Shown in pieces: positions 35,973-45,534 of a DNA stretch of 64,000 nt. The notes beneath the pieces were generated by a model. The model saw only the letters and a list, made by a program, of their open reading frames with translations, was not told the origin of the DNA and searched no databases. Position 1 is the first letter of the stretch, and the number at the start of each line of letters is the position of its first letter. The position numbers were made by a program, and so were the translations under genes. The stretch is from Rhodococcus sp. 14-1411-2a (GTDB lineage Bacteria; Actinomycetota; Actinomycetes; Mycobacteriales; Mycobacteriaceae): NCBI RefSeq assembly GCF_002259485.1, contig NZ_NPGA01000019.1, positions 186,001 through 250,000 on the forward strand, given 5' to 3'.

Positions 35973-37184
35973 GTGAATACCGTCGTACCCGTCCCGTCCA
36001 CCTTCGAGTTGCCGACCGAGGCGTTCGACGGAGTGGGGGACCGCGCGTTCGGGATCTACGTGCACGTTCCGTTCTGCGCCACGCGGTGCGGGTACTGCGA
36101 CTTCAACACCTACACGGCGGGTGAGCTGGGCACATCGGCGTCGCCGCAGTCCTGGTTGGAGGGTCTGCGACGTGAGTTGGACACCGCCGCGGGGCTGATG
36201 CGGGCCCGCACGGGTCGCGTTCCGACGGCAGACACCGTCTTCGTCGGCGGTGGCACCCCGTCACTGCTCGGGGGCGACGGTCTGGCCGACGTCCTGGGTG
36301 CGGTTCGGTCGAGTTTCGGATTGACCGACGGCGGCGAGGTGACCACGGAATCCAACCCGGAATCGACGTCACCGGAATTCTTCGACCGGCTTCGTGACGC
36401 CGGCTTCACCCGCATCTCGCTCGGAATGCAGTCCGCTGCACCACATGTGCTTGCCGTCCTCGATCGCACCCACACGCCCGGTCGAGCGGTCGCCGCGGCA
36501 AAGGAAGCGCGCGCGGCCGGTTTCGAGCACGTCAATCTCGACCTCATCTACGGCACTCCCGGCGAGCGAGACAGCGATCTGGACCAGTCCCTCGCGGCAG
36601 TGCTCGAGGCCGGCGTCGACCACGTCTCGGCCTACGCGCTGATCGTCGAGGACGGCACCGCCATGGCCCGCAAGGTTCGCCGCGGTGAGTTGCCTGCACC
36701 CGATGACGACGTGCTGGCGAGCCGGTACGAGCGCATCGACACGGCGATGAACGCCGCAGGGCTGTCCTGGTACGAGGTGTCGAACTGGGCCACCGACGCC
36801 GACGCGCAGTGCCGCCACAACATCGGCTACTGGGACGGCGGCGACTGGTGGGGCGCTGGGCCCGGCGCACACAGCCACATCGGCGGCACCCGGTTCTGGA
36901 ACGTCAAACACCCGGCCGCGTACGCCGATCGCCTTGCCACAGGACACCTACCGGTGCACGGCAGCGAATTGCTCAGCGCCGAGGATCGACACCTGGAAGA
37001 GCTGATGTTGACCGTCCGACTCCGCTCGGGAGTGCCGATGAGGTTGCTCGGGCCGGCCGAGCGCGCCGCTGCCGAACAGACCGTCGCAGACGGGTTGATG
37101 GTGCGCCGCGGAGAACGACTCGTGCTCACCGACCGGGGCCGATTGCTGGCCGACGCGGTGGTGCGCACCATCGCTGCCGCCTGA
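35973..37184 (+). CDS. hemW: Radical SAM protein HemW (coproporphyrinogen oxidase-like heme chaperone)
   Basis: The 403-residue protein carries the cluster motif CATRCGYCDFNTY near residues 34-46. SAM-binding GGGTPSLL and TTESNPESTSPEFF follow, then a C-terminal HemN-like winged domain. The CxxxCxxC spacing and the lack of the extra N-terminal Cys of true HemN point to HemW, which binds heme and inserts it into client proteins. The GTG at 35973 lies seven bases after a -10-like GACACT. The stop lies within a hairpin shared with the next gene. Confidence 0.87.
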   Translation: MNTVVPVPSTFELPTEAFDGVGDRAFGIYVHVPFCATRCGYCDFNTYTAGELGTSASPQSWLEGLRRELDTAAGLMRARTGRVPTADTVFVGGGTPSLLGGDGLADVLGAVRSSFGLTDGGEVTTESNPESTSPEFFDRLRDAGFTRISLGMQSAAPHVLAVLDRTHTPGRAVAAAKEARAAGFEHVNLDLIYGTPGERDSDLDQSLAAVLEAGVDHVSAYALIVEDGTAMARKVRRGELPAPDDDVLASRYERIDTAMNAAGLSWYEVSNWATDADAQCRHNIGYWDGGDWWGAGPGAHSHIGGTRFWNVKHPAAYADRLATGHLPVHGSELLSAEDRHLEELMLTVRLRSGVPMRLLGPAERAAAEQTVADGLMVRRGERLVLTDRGRLLADAVVRTIAAA

Positions 37185-37201
37185 ACAGTCTGTTTCAGGC
37201 G
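37178..37201. terminator. Hairpin overlapping both convergent stop codons
   Basis: CGCCTGAA (37178-37185) and TTCAGGCG (37194-37201) form a perfect eight-base stem with an eight-base loop. The hemW TGA lies in one arm and the opposite gene's stop in the other. It may serve as a compact two-way terminator. Confidence 0.5.
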
Positions 37202-37500
37202 CTCAGTGCGTCGTAGTCGAACACCCTGGCGTGCAACACCGTTCGATTGCGCAGTGCCGCACGCACTGCGCGGTGCAAGCCGTCTTCGAGGTAGATGACG
37301 CCGCGGAACTGCACCGCGTGGGGGAACAGATCGCCGTAGAAGGTGGAGTCCTCGGACAGCAATCTGTCCAGCTCGAGCACCTTGGTGGTGGTGACGATCT
37401 CGTCCAGACGCAGCTGGCGTGGCGGGATTCTCGACCAGTCCCTGATGGACAGACCGTGCTCGGGGTACGGCTTTCCGTCACGAACACCCTTGAAGATCAT
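37195..37500 (-). CDS. Conserved hypothetical protein, ParB-N-like motif
   Basis: A 101-residue protein related to the small unknown protein found between hemW and hrcA in mycobacteria (Rv2375). LRLDEIVTTTKVLELDRLLSED leads to FRGVIYLEDGLHRAVRAALRNR, and the DGxHR pattern resembles the catalytic or nucleotide-binding loop of ParB/sulfiredoxin-like domains. Function is not known. GAGG lies six bases before the ATG. It is divergent from hrcA. Confidence 0.7.
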   Translation of the reverse strand: MIFKGVRDGKPYPEHGLSIRDWSRIPPRQLRLDEIVTTTKVLELDRLLSEDSTFYGDLFPHAVQFRGVIYLEDGLHRAVRAALRNRTVLHARVFDYDALSA

Positions 37501-37589
37501 CGCGAGCCTCGAGCCGCTGGACCGAATCGAAAGAACGTTTCCACTCGGACCACAGTAAGGCCTTGCACGAGCATGCGTTCGCCGGCTAC

Positions 37590-37595
37590 TAGACT
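37590..37595 (+). promoter_or_regulatory. Predicted -10 element of hrcA (TAGACT)
   Basis: TAGACT stands 38 bases before the hrcA ATG, leaving room for an ordinary leader with GGAGGT. No CIRCE element was found around it. Confidence 0.4.
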
Positions 37596-37633
37596 CGAGC
37601 GACGATTGGAAACGAGAACGGAGGTGGGCACCG

Positions 37634-38677
37634 ATGTCGAGCACCGACGACAGGCGGTTCGAGGTTCTACGAGCGATCGTGGCGGACTACGTGTCCACCC
37701 AGGAACCCGTCGGTTCACGTGCCCTGGTCGAACGCCACAACCTGGGGGTGTCCAGTGCAACGGTGCGCAACGACATGGCCGTGCTCGAGGCCGAGGGGTA
37801 CATCGCGCAGCCGCACACCAGTTCCGGTCGGGTGCCGACCGACAAGGGCTATCGGCAGTTCGTCGACCGAATAGCGGACGTCAAGCCGCTGTCCGCGGCC
37901 GAACGCCGCGCCATCCTCGAGTTCCTCGAGAACGGCGTCGACCTGGACGACGTGCTGCGACGCGGCGTCCGATTGCTGGCTCAGTTGACCCGGCAGGTTG
38001 CCGTGGTGCAGTACCCCACGCTGTCGGCGTCCTCGGTTCGCCATTTGGAAGTGGTAGCGCTCACCCCGGCCCGGCTGCTGTTGGTGCTCATCACCGACTC
38101 CGGGCGAGTCGATCAGCGCATCGTCGAACTCGGTGACGTCATCGACGACGAGAATCTTGCGCAGCTGCGGCGTCTTCTCGGCGGTGCACTCGAGGGCAAG
38201 CGGCTGGCGGCGGCATCGGCTGCGGTGGCCGAACTCGCCGAGAACGCTCCACCTGCGCTACGCGACGCGATGATTCGATCGGCCACGGTGCTGGTGGAAT
38301 CGCTCGTCGAGCATCCCGAGGAACGCCTGGTTCTCGGCGGGACGGCGAACCTGACGCGCAATGCCGCCGATTTCGCCGGCGACGCGGGGTTTCCCGGATC
38401 GCTCAGGGCGGTACTCGAGGCGCTGGAAGAGCAAGTGGTCGTCCTCAAGCTGCTCGCAGTGACGCAGGACACCCGCACCGTCACGGTGCGGATCGGCGAG
38501 GAGACGCAGGTCGAGGAAATGCGCGGGACATCGGTGATTTCCACCGGGTACGGGTCGGCTGGCATGGTCCTCGGAGGAATGGGTGTTCTCGGGCCGACCC
38601 GAATGGACTACCCAGGAACAATTGCGTCGGTCGCCGCGGTTGCCAGGTACATCGGCGAGGTCCTGGCCGAGCGCTGA
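37634..38677 (+). CDS. hrcA: Heat-inducible transcription repressor HrcA
   Basis: HrcA represses class I heat-shock genes through CIRCE sites. The 347-residue length is normal. The winged helix includes [23 protein letters not shown] and [20 protein letters not shown], read in parts, and the C-terminal [10 protein letters not shown] and [18 protein letters not shown] blocks are diagnostic. GGAGGT lies eight bases before the ATG. dnaJ follows 98 bases later, the usual actinobacterial hrcA-dnaJ2 pair. Confidence 0.96.
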   Translation: MSSTDDRRFEVLRAIVADYVSTQEPVGSRALVERHNLGVSSATVRNDMAVLEAEGYIAQPHTSSGRVPTDKGYRQFVDRIADVKPLSAAERRAILEFLENGVDLDDVLRRGVRLLAQLTRQVAVVQYPTLSASSVRHLEVVALTPARLLLVLITDSGRVDQRIVELGDVIDDENLAQLRRLLGGALEGKRLAAASAAVAELAENAPPALRDAMIRSATVLVESLVEHPEERLVLGGTANLTRNAADFAGDAGFPGSLRAVLEALEEQVVVLKLLAVTQDTRTVTVRIGEETQVEEMRGTSVISTGYGSAGMVLGGMGVLGPTRMDYPGTIASVAAVARYIGEVLAER

Positions 38678-38775
38678 GACGAGCGAGAACCGATCGAACG
38701 CCGGCGGCGGGGGCACGGACGGCCGGCACACAGCTTCACCGAACGAGATTCATCTTCTAGGACGAAAGAGACGAC

Positions 38776-39936
38776 GTGGCACGGGATTATTACGGGACTT
38801 TGGGCGTCGGCCAGCAGGCGACGGACCAGGAGATCAAGCGCGCCTACCGCAAGCTGGCGCGAGAGCTGCACCCGGACGTCAACCCGGACGAGGCCGCGCA
38901 GGCTCGGTTCAAGGACATCTCCACCGCATACGAGGTGCTCTCCGATCCGGAGAAGCGTCGCATCGTCGACCTCGGCGGCGACCCGCTGCAGCAGGGCGGC
39001 GGAGGCGGCGGCGGTGGTGGATTCGGTGGTGCCGGGTTCGGCGGCGGCCTGGGAGATGTGTTCGAGGCGTTCTTCGGCGGCGGTGCGGGCGGATCCCAGC
39101 GCGGGCCCAAGGGGCGCGTCCAGCCGGGAGCGGATTCGCTGTTGCGTACCAAGCTCACCCTGGACGAGTGCGCGACGGGCGTGACCAAGCACATCACCGT
39201 CGACACGGCGATTCTCTGCGACCTGTGCACGGGCTCGGGCACCAACGGTGACTCCAAGCCGGTTCGCTGCGATACCTGCGGCGGTGCCGGTGAAGTGCAG
39301 TCGGTGCAGCGCTCGTTCCTCGGCCAGGTCATGACCAGCCGTCCGTGTCCCACCTGCCGCGGCGCAGGCGAGACCATTCCCGACCCCTGCCGCAAGTGTG
39401 GCGGCGACGGTCGCGTCCGGTCGCGTCGCGACATCTCGGTCAAGGTGCCGGTCGGCGTGAGCAACGGCATGCGCATTCGTCTCGCCTCTCAGGGCGAGGT
39501 CGGTCCCGGCGGCGGACCCGCGGGAGACCTGTACGTGGAGATCGTCGAACAGCAGCACGAGGTGTTCGTGCGCGACGGTGACGACCTGCACTGCACCGTC
39601 CGTGTTCCGATGGTCGACGCCGCTCTCGGCACCTCGGTCAACATCGACGCGATCATCGACGGACCCACCGAGATCTCGATCGAGCAAGGCACACAACCGA
39701 ATTCGACGACGGTGCTGCGCGGTCACGGTATGCCCAAGCTGCGGTCAGGTATTCGCGGCGATCTGCACGCGCACCTCGAGGTCATCGTGCCGACCAAGCT
39801 CGACAGCAAGCAGACCCATCTGCTCGAACAGCTCAGGTCGATGCGCGACCGCGACTCGGCGGAGGTCGTCACCACCGGTTCGGCGCACAGCGGCGGTCTG
39901 TTCTCGCGGTTGCGGGAAGCGTTCAGCGGTCGCTGA
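38776..39936 (+). CDS. dnaJ: Chaperone protein DnaJ (DnaJ2)
   Basis: The 386-residue co-chaperone of DnaK has a J domain with HPD ([11 protein letters not shown]) near residues 33-35, a Gly/Phe-rich linker near 75-100, and four CxxCxGxG repeats ([32 protein letters not shown]) that bind two zinc ions. A peptide-binding C-terminal domain follows. It lacks dnaK-grpE linkage and pairs with hrcA, as DnaJ2 does in mycobacteria. GTG start. Confidence 0.96.
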   Translation: MARDYYGTLGVGQQATDQEIKRAYRKLARELHPDVNPDEAAQARFKDISTAYEVLSDPEKRRIVDLGGDPLQQGGGGGGGGGFGGAGFGGGLGDVFEAFFGGGAGGSQRGPKGRVQPGADSLLRTKLTLDECATGVTKHITVDTAILCDLCTGSGTNGDSKPVRCDTCGGAGEVQSVQRSFLGQVMTSRPCPTCRGAGETIPDPCRKCGGDGRVRSRRDISVKVPVGVSNGMRIRLASQGEVGPGGGPAGDLYVEIVEQQHEVFVRDGDDLHCTVRVPMVDAALGTSVNIDAIIDGPTEISIEQGTQPNSTTVLRGHGMPKLRSGIRGDLHAHLEVIVPTKLDSKQTHLLEQLRSMRDRDSAEVVTTGSAHSGGLFSRLREAFSGR

Positions 39937-39939
39937 TCG

Positions 39940-40713
39940 ATGGCCCCCACGGTCTTCTACCTCTCGCCTCTACCGAACGTCGGCGAGCTCGCGGTGCTCG
40001 ACGGCAAGGAAGGGCACCATGCCGCGACGGTGAGGCGCATCCGGGTGGGCGAGCGGGTGTTGCTCGGTGACGGAGCGGGCGGCCTGGCCGACGCGGTCGT
40101 CGCCGCAGCGGAGAAGAACCGGCTCGAACTGACCGTGCAATCGCGCAGTGAGATGCCGCGTCCCACTCCGGTGGTGACGCTGGTGCAGGCATTGCCGAAG
40201 GCGGACCGATCGGAGCTCGCCGTCGAGCTGGCCACGGAAGCGGGCGTCGATGCTGTGGTGCCCTGGCAGTCCGCGCGATGCGTCGCACGGTGGGAGGGCC
40301 CGAAGGCGGCCAAGGGCGTCGCGAAGTGGCGCAGCACCGCGGCGGAAGCAGCCAAGCAGTCGCGTCGGGCATTCATCCCCGAGGTGTCCGAGCTGCACGA
40401 TTCGCGGGAGGTCAACGCCTTCGTACGCGGCGTCGTCGAGCGCGGCGGGATCGTCGCCGTGCTGCACGAGGCGGCTACTTCGGCGTTCCGGGACCTGCCG
40501 TTCGACTCGGTTCCCGAGGTCGTGATCGTCGTCGGACCCGAGGGTGGTCTCGACGACAGGGAGGTCGCCGCTCTCACCGAGGCGGGTGCGACGCCGGTGG
40601 TGCTGGGCCCGACGGTGCTGCGGACCTCCACGGCAGGAGCTGTGGCTCTGGGCGCGCTGGGCGTCCTGACCTCGCGGTGGACCCAACTCCCGCCCGACTT
40701 CCAGAACGCATGA
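39940..40713 (+). CDS. rsmE: 16S rRNA (uracil-1498-N3)-methyltransferase
   Basis: A 257-residue SPOUT methyltransferase with an N-terminal PUA-like domain (HHAATVRRIRVGERVLLGDG) and the knot region VVIVVGPEGGLDDREVAALTEAG and LGPTVLRTSTAGAVALG, where SAM binds. It methylates U1498 near the decoding centre. The ATG stands three bases after the dnaJ stop, and the stop overlaps the next start (ATGA). Confidence 0.95.
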   Translation: MAPTVFYLSPLPNVGELAVLDGKEGHHAATVRRIRVGERVLLGDGAGGLADAVVAAAEKNRLELTVQSRSEMPRPTPVVTLVQALPKADRSELAVELATEAGVDAVVPWQSARCVARWEGPKAAKGVAKWRSTAAEAAKQSRRAFIPEVSELHDSREVNAFVRGVVERGGIVAVLHEAATSAFRDLPFDSVPEVVIVVGPEGGLDDREVAALTEAGATPVVLGPTVLRTSTAGAVALGALGVLTSRWTQLPPDFQNA

Positions 40714-41465
40714 GCGCGCGGATCAAGATCGCGTACGGCGATCATCCGGAGCAGTTCGGTCACCTCTACCTGCCGGCGGAGTCGATGGATCACCGGACGC
40801 CGGTGGTCGTGGTGGTGCACGGCGGGTTCTGGAGCGGACAGTACGGGTCCAGTCTGGGTACTCAGTTCGCCCGCGCAGTCGCCGCAGCCGGAGCGGTGGC
40901 GTGGAACATCGAGTACCGACGCGTCGGCGCAGGTGGGCACTGGCCGGAGATGCAGTCCGATGTGACTGCGGCACTCGACGTGGTTGCAGGGGAACTGCAG
41001 CACCATGCTCCGGTCGGGATCGACGACGTCCGCGTCATCGGCCACTCCGCCGGCGGTCACCTGGCCGTGTGGCTCGGCGGCGAGACCGGCACGAAGGTCC
41101 GCCCGTCGCGCATCGTCTCGCAGGCCGGAGTTCTCGATCTCGAGCCGCGCGGTGCGTCGGGACGGACGAACCCGGCGGTCGAGGCGCTGTTGCAGGCCCG
41201 ATACGAGGACGACCCCGAGCTGTACCGGTCGGCCTCGCCCGCGGCCCGCACGCCCATCGGCATCCCGACGATCGCCCTGCACGGATCCGAGGACATCCAG
41301 GTGCCCGCGGCGCAGAGCGAGAGGTACGTAGCGTTGGCGCGCGCTGCCGGAGACGACGCGCGACTGACGATCGTGCCGGGGGAAGATCACTTCGCTTTCC
41401 TGAATCCCGATTCCCGGTGTTGGGCGCTCTCGCTCGACGCCGTGCTCGGTGCCACCAGCGAGTAA
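40710..41465 (+). CDS. Alpha/beta hydrolase family protein
   Basis: The 251-residue protein has the HGG oxyanion-type motif VVHGGFWSGQYGS near 31-43 and the nucleophile elbow GHSAGGHLAVW near 111-121. The Asp is in GSEDIQVP and the His in GEDHFAFLNP near the C terminus, so a complete triad is present. It resembles kynurenine formamidase/carboxylesterase-like enzymes; the substrate is unknown. It overlaps rsmE by four bases. Confidence 0.85.
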   Translation: MSARIKIAYGDHPEQFGHLYLPAESMDHRTPVVVVVHGGFWSGQYGSSLGTQFARAVAAAGAVAWNIEYRRVGAGGHWPEMQSDVTAALDVVAGELQHHAPVGIDDVRVIGHSAGGHLAVWLGGETGTKVRPSRIVSQAGVLDLEPRGASGRTNPAVEALLQARYEDDPELYRSASPAARTPIGIPTIALHGSEDIQVPAAQSERYVALARAAGDDARLTIVPGEDHFAFLNPDSRCWALSLDAVLGATSE

Positions 41466-41558
41466 TGGGAATGCGCATCGTTGCTGCGGCGTTAAACTCG
41501 ATCCATACCGAATGCACGTCCGAGAAGCCGACACCAGAGAGCAGGCCATAGCCACCAC

Positions 41559-42602
41559 GTGAGTGAACACAGCGAATTTCCCGCCGAGCGCGACGTTCGG
41601 TCCACCCTGGAACTCGCCCCCGAAGCAGTGATGCCACTGCTGGGACAGTCCGACGAGAACCTGCGGGCGCTCGAGCAGATGCTGACGGCAGATATCCACG
41701 TACGAGGAAACGCCGTGACGCTCACCGGAAAAGTGGCCGATGTGGCGCTGGCCGAACGGGTGATCTCCGAGTTGGCCGCGCTGGCCAAGCGCGCTCAGCC
41801 ACTGACTCCCGATGCAGTGCGCCGATCGATCGCCATGCTCACCGAAGGCGTCTCGGATTCACCGGCCGAGGTGCTGAGCCTGGACATCCTCTCGCGCCGC
41901 GGCAAGACGATCCGGCCCAAGACGCTGAACCAGAAGCGCTATGTCGACGCGATCGACGCCAACACCATCGTGTTCGGCATCGGCCCGGCCGGCACCGGCA
42001 AGACGTACCTGGCGATGGCGAAGGCCGTGCAGGCATTGCAGACCAAGCAGGTCAGCCGCATCATCCTGACGCGTCCGGCAGTGGAGGCGGGGGAACGGCT
42101 CGGCTTCCTTCCAGGAACGCTGCACGAGAAGATCGACCCCTACCTGCGGCCGCTGCACGATGCGTTGCACGACATGATGGACGACGAGGCGATTCCGAAG
42201 CTGATGCAGGCCGGGGTCATCGAGGTCGCCCCGCTCGCCTACATGCGCGGACGCACTCTCAACGATGCATTCATCATTCTCGACGAGGCGCAGAACACCA
42301 CCGCCGAGCAGATGAAGATGTTCCTGACCCGACTCGGATTCGGGTCGAAGATCGTCGTCACCGGCGACGTGACCCAGGTCGACCTTCCCGGAGGTGCGCG
42401 ATCGGGGTTGCGGGCAGCCTCGGAGATCCTCACCGACGTGGACGACATCCACTTCGCGCAGCTCACCAGCAGCGACGTGGTGCGCCACCGCCTGGTCTCG
42501 GAGATCGTCGACGCGTACGAGCGGTTCGAGTCGACATCGGAAGGCGTCATTCCCAACAGGGCGCAACGCCGCACCGGTGGACCGCGTTCGGCGAGAAGAT
42601 GA
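41559..42602 (+). CDS. phoH: PhoH family protein (ATPase/RNA helicase-like)
   Basis: A 347-residue PhoH1-type protein with an N-terminal KH-like segment (LLGQSDENLRALEQMLTADIHVRGN, read in parts), Walker A GPAGTGKTYLA near 145-155, and Walker B FIILDEAQNTT near 242-252. The following TRLGFGSKIVVTGDVTQVDLP is diagnostic. It is an ATPase linked to RNA turnover or ribosome metabolism, and it precedes ybeY as in most bacteria. The GTG at 41559 has only a weak ribosome-binding sequence. Confidence 0.93.
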   Translation: MSEHSEFPAERDVRSTLELAPEAVMPLLGQSDENLRALEQMLTADIHVRGNAVTLTGKVADVALAERVISELAALAKRAQPLTPDAVRRSIAMLTEGVSDSPAEVLSLDILSRRGKTIRPKTLNQKRYVDAIDANTIVFGIGPAGTGKTYLAMAKAVQALQTKQVSRIILTRPAVEAGERLGFLPGTLHEKIDPYLRPLHDALHDMMDDEAIPKLMQAGVIEVAPLAYMRGRTLNDAFIILDEAQNTTAEQMKMFLTRLGFGSKIVVTGDVTQVDLPGGARSGLRAASEILTDVDDIHFAQLTSSDVVRHRLVSEIVDAYERFESTSEGVIPNRAQRRTGGPRSARR

Positions 42603-42655
42603 TTCAGACATACGGACCGACAGATGCAGGCAACGAGAGCGTGGGTAGTGGCTAG

Positions 42656-43198
42656 ATGAGTATCGAAGTGTCCAACGAGTCGGGGATGGACATCTCCGAA
42701 CCCGAGCTGGTCTCGGTCGCGCGGTTCGCGATCGCCGGCATGGACGTGCATCCCGCTGCGGAACTGTCGATGGTGCTGGTGGATTCGGCAACGATGGCAG
42801 ATCTGCACATGCGGTGGATGGATCTGCCCGGCCCGACCGACGTGATGTCGTTTCCGATGGACGAGCTAGAGCCGGGCGGTCGTCCCGATGCGCCCGAGCC
42901 CGGGCCGGCGATGCTCGGCGACATCGTGTTGTGCCCGTCGTTCGCCGCGGATCAGGCTGCCGCAGCGGGGCATTCGCTCGAACACGAGCTCGCTCTGCTG
43001 ACCGTGCACGGTGTGCTGCACCTGCTGGGTTACGACCACGCCGAGCCGGACGAAGAGAAGGAAATGTTCGAGCTGCAGAACCGGCTGCTGGCCGAATGGT
43101 ACGAGGACGCCAGGCGTGCGGAGGAGGCCGCCGAACAGGCCGCCCGCGACGCCAGGCTACTCGGCAAGGCCGGTTTCGTGGACGGACTCGACCGATGA
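42656..43198 (+). CDS. ybeY: Endoribonuclease YbeY
   Basis: The 180-residue metalloprotein matures 16S rRNA and takes part in ribosome quality control. The zinc-binding [21 protein letters not shown] near 122-142 contains the three His, and [20 protein letters not shown] near 45-64 is the second family block. About 25 extra Ala/Arg-rich residues end the protein. It follows phoH by 53 bases and precedes the CBS-domain protein. Confidence 0.95.
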   Translation: MSIEVSNESGMDISEPELVSVARFAIAGMDVHPAAELSMVLVDSATMADLHMRWMDLPGPTDVMSFPMDELEPGGRPDAPEPGPAMLGDIVLCPSFAADQAAAAGHSLEHELALLTVHGVLHLLGYDHAEPDEEKEMFELQNRLLAEWYEDARRAEEAAEQAARDARLLGKAGFVDGLDR

Positions 43199-43238
43199 TC
43201 TGCGTCGTCGAACAGGTGCAAGTGTGGGGTCCTAGCGC

Positions 43239-44561
43239 GTGAGCAGTGCTGTTGCGCTCATCGTGTTCGCTGTCCTTCTCGTGCCTCTCGGCGGCCTGTT
43301 CGCTGCCGTCGATTCCGCGCTGAACACGGTCTCACGTGCGCGAATCGACGACATGGTCAAGGACGAGCGCCCCGGTGCCACCGGCCTCGTCGTCGTGGTC
43401 GGTGACCGCCCGCGATACGTCAATCTGATGGTGCTGCTGCGCATTCTGTGCGAGATCGGCGGCACCGTGTTGCTCGCGGGTGGCCTGACGCAGTTGATCG
43501 ATTCGACCACCGCATTGGTGATCAGCGCGGTGGCCATGGTGTTGGTCAGTTACGTCGTGATCGGTGTCGGTCCGCGAACCCTCGGTCGGCAGAACGCGTA
43601 CTCGATCGCGTTGGCGGCCGCATTGCCCCTGCGTGCACTCGGGTGGCTCCTCGGACCGATCAGCAGACTGCTCATCCTCATCGGCAACGCGATCACCCCC
43701 GGTAAGGGATTTCGCAACGGCCCCTTCGCCTCCGAGATCGAACTCCGGGAACTGGTGGACATGGCCCGCGAGCGCGGCGTCGTGGCCGACGACGAACGGC
43801 GAATGATCCAATCGGTGTTCGAGCTGGGTGACACCTCCGCCCGCGAGGTCATGGTCCCGCGCCCCGAGATGGTGTGGATCGAGTCCGACAAATCAGCAGG
43901 ACAGGCCACCTCGTTGGCTGTGCGCAGCGGCCACTCCCGCATTCCGGTGATCGGCGAGAACGTGGACGACATCGTCGGCGTCGTGTACCTCAAAGACCTT
44001 GTGCAGCAGACGTATTACTCCACCGACGGCGGCCGCGGAGTGCAGGTGTCCGACCTGATGCGTCCGGCCGTCTTCGTTCCCGACTCCAAGGCACTCGACA
44101 GTCTGCTCGCCGAGATGCAGCGCGATCGCAACCACATGGCCCTGCTCGTCGACGAGTACGGGGGCATCGCCGGGCTGGTGACCATCGAGGACGTGATCGA
44201 GGAGATCGTCGGCGAGATCGCCGACGAATACGATTCCGACGAAGTCGCGCCCATCGAGGAACTCGACGACGGACGCTATCGGCTGTCCTCGCGGGTGCCG
44301 CTCGAAGACCTCGGCGAGATCTTCGGCATCGAGATCGAATCCGAGGAAGTCGACACCGTCGGCGGACTCCTCGGTTACGAACTCGGCCGAGTACCGTTGC
44401 CCGGTTCGCAGGTGATCACCCACGGCCTGCTGCTGCGTGGAGAAGGTGGCGCAGATCCCAAGGGGCGCGTCCGCATCGCCACGGTCCTGGTCGAAAAGCT
44501 CGAACCCGAAGAAGATTCCACCGAGGACGACGACTCGTCCGAGGCCACTCGTCAACACTGA
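43239..44561 (+). CDS. CNNM/HlyC-CorC-type membrane protein with CBS domains
   Basis: A 440-residue protein with a DUF21 transmembrane domain of four hydrophobic segments (about 1-150), two CBS repeats ([14 protein letters not shown] and [25 protein letters not shown] regions), and a C-terminal CorC_HlyC domain. Homologues are tied to magnesium or cobalt efflux; the hemolysin name is historical. The acidic last 15 residues are probably flexible. It starts at GTG 43239, 40 bases after ybeY, and era follows. Confidence 0.88.
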   Translation: MSSAVALIVFAVLLVPLGGLFAAVDSALNTVSRARIDDMVKDERPGATGLVVVVGDRPRYVNLMVLLRILCEIGGTVLLAGGLTQLIDSTTALVISAVAMVLVSYVVIGVGPRTLGRQNAYSIALAAALPLRALGWLLGPISRLLILIGNAITPGKGFRNGPFASEIELRELVDMARERGVVADDERRMIQSVFELGDTSAREVMVPRPEMVWIESDKSAGQATSLAVRSGHSRIPVIGENVDDIVGVVYLKDLVQQTYYSTDGGRGVQVSDLMRPAVFVPDSKALDSLLAEMQRDRNHMALLVDEYGGIAGLVTIEDVIEEIVGEIADEYDSDEVAPIEELDDGRYRLSSRVPLEDLGEIFGIEIESEEVDTVGGLLGYELGRVPLPGSQVITHGLLLRGEGGADPKGRVRIATVLVEKLEPEEDSTEDDDSSEATRQH

Positions 44562-44576
44562 AATCTGGAGGTGCTC

Positions 44577-45491
44577 TTGTCCGAGCAGAACAACGGTGAG
44601 TTCCGATCCGGATTCGTCTGTTTCGTAGGCCGACCGAACACCGGCAAGTCCACGTTGACCAATGCGTTGGTGGGATCGAAGATCGCCATCACGTCCTCGC
44701 GTCCCCAGACGACGCGGCACACCATTCGCGGGATCGTGCACCGAGAGCACGCGCAGCTGATCCTGGTCGACACCCCCGGCCTGCACCGACCGAGAACGCT
44801 ACTGGGGCAACGCCTCAACGACCTGGTGCAGGACACCTACTCCGAGGTCGACGTCATCGGACTCTGCATCCCCGCGGACGAGAAGATCGGGCCCGGCGAC
44901 CGGTGGATCCTCGAACAGGTGCGGCACATCGCGCCCAAGACGACGCTCATCGGAATCATCACCAAGATCGACAAGGTCAAGAAGGAACGCGTCGTACAGC
45001 AGCTGATGTCGCTGTCGAAGCTGCTCGGCGAGAATTCTCACGTCATCCCGGTTTCCGCCGAATCGGGCGAGCAGATCGAGAAGCTCGTCGACCTGTTGGC
45101 GTCGGAACTGCCACCGGGCCCGGCGTTCTACCCCGACGGTGAGCTCACCGACGAGCCCGAGGAAGTCCTCATGGCCGAACTCATCCGTGAGGCCGCGCTC
45201 GAAGGCGTCCGCGACGAGCTGCCGCACTCCCTTGCCGTCGTCATCGACGAGGTCTTGCCCCGTGAAGGCCACGACAACATGCTCGACGTGCACGCCATCC
45301 TCTACGTCGAGCGATCGAGTCAGAAGGCCATCATCATCGGCAAGGGTGGCTCGCGACTCAAAGAGGTCGGCACCGCGTCGCGACTGCAGATCGAGAAGCT
45401 ACTCGGTACCAGGATCTACCTGGACCTGCACGTCAAAATCGCCAAGGACTGGCAGACCGACCCGAAGCAAATGGGCAAGCTCGGGTTCTGA
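44577..45491 (+). CDS. era: GTPase Era
   Basis: Era binds the 3' end of 16S rRNA during 30S assembly. The 304 residues hold G1 GRPNTGKST near 19-27, G3 DTPGL near 66-70, and G4 TKID. A C-terminal KH domain contains KAIIIGKGGSRLKEVG. TTG 44577 is preferred because GGAGGT lies four bases upstream; GTG 44571 overlaps that sequence and is less likely. The gene is convergent with the amidase gene, with weak hairpins between. Confidence 0.95.
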   Translation: MSEQNNGEFRSGFVCFVGRPNTGKSTLTNALVGSKIAITSSRPQTTRHTIRGIVHREHAQLILVDTPGLHRPRTLLGQRLNDLVQDTYSEVDVIGLCIPADEKIGPGDRWILEQVRHIAPKTTLIGIITKIDKVKKERVVQQLMSLSKLLGENSHVIPVSAESGEQIEKLVDLLASELPPGPAFYPDGELTDEPEEVLMAELIREAALEGVRDELPHSLAVVIDEVLPREGHDNMLDVHAILYVERSSQKAIIIGKGGSRLKEVGTASRLQIEKLLGTRIYLDLHVKIAKDWQTDPKQMGKLGF

Positions 45492-45534
45492 TCCGGAGCG
45501 GCTTCGCCGCATGTGCACGGCAATTCGTAGCAGG

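Noticed and set aside
37501..38775. CIRCE element for HrcA around hrcA-dnaJ
   Set aside because: I looked for TTAGCACTC-N9-GAGTGCTAA and saw no match upstream of hrcA or dnaJ.
45498..45510. GCGGC-TTC-GCCGC hairpin after era as a terminator
   Set aside because: The stem is only five bases with no T run; such small hairpins are common in GC-rich DNA.
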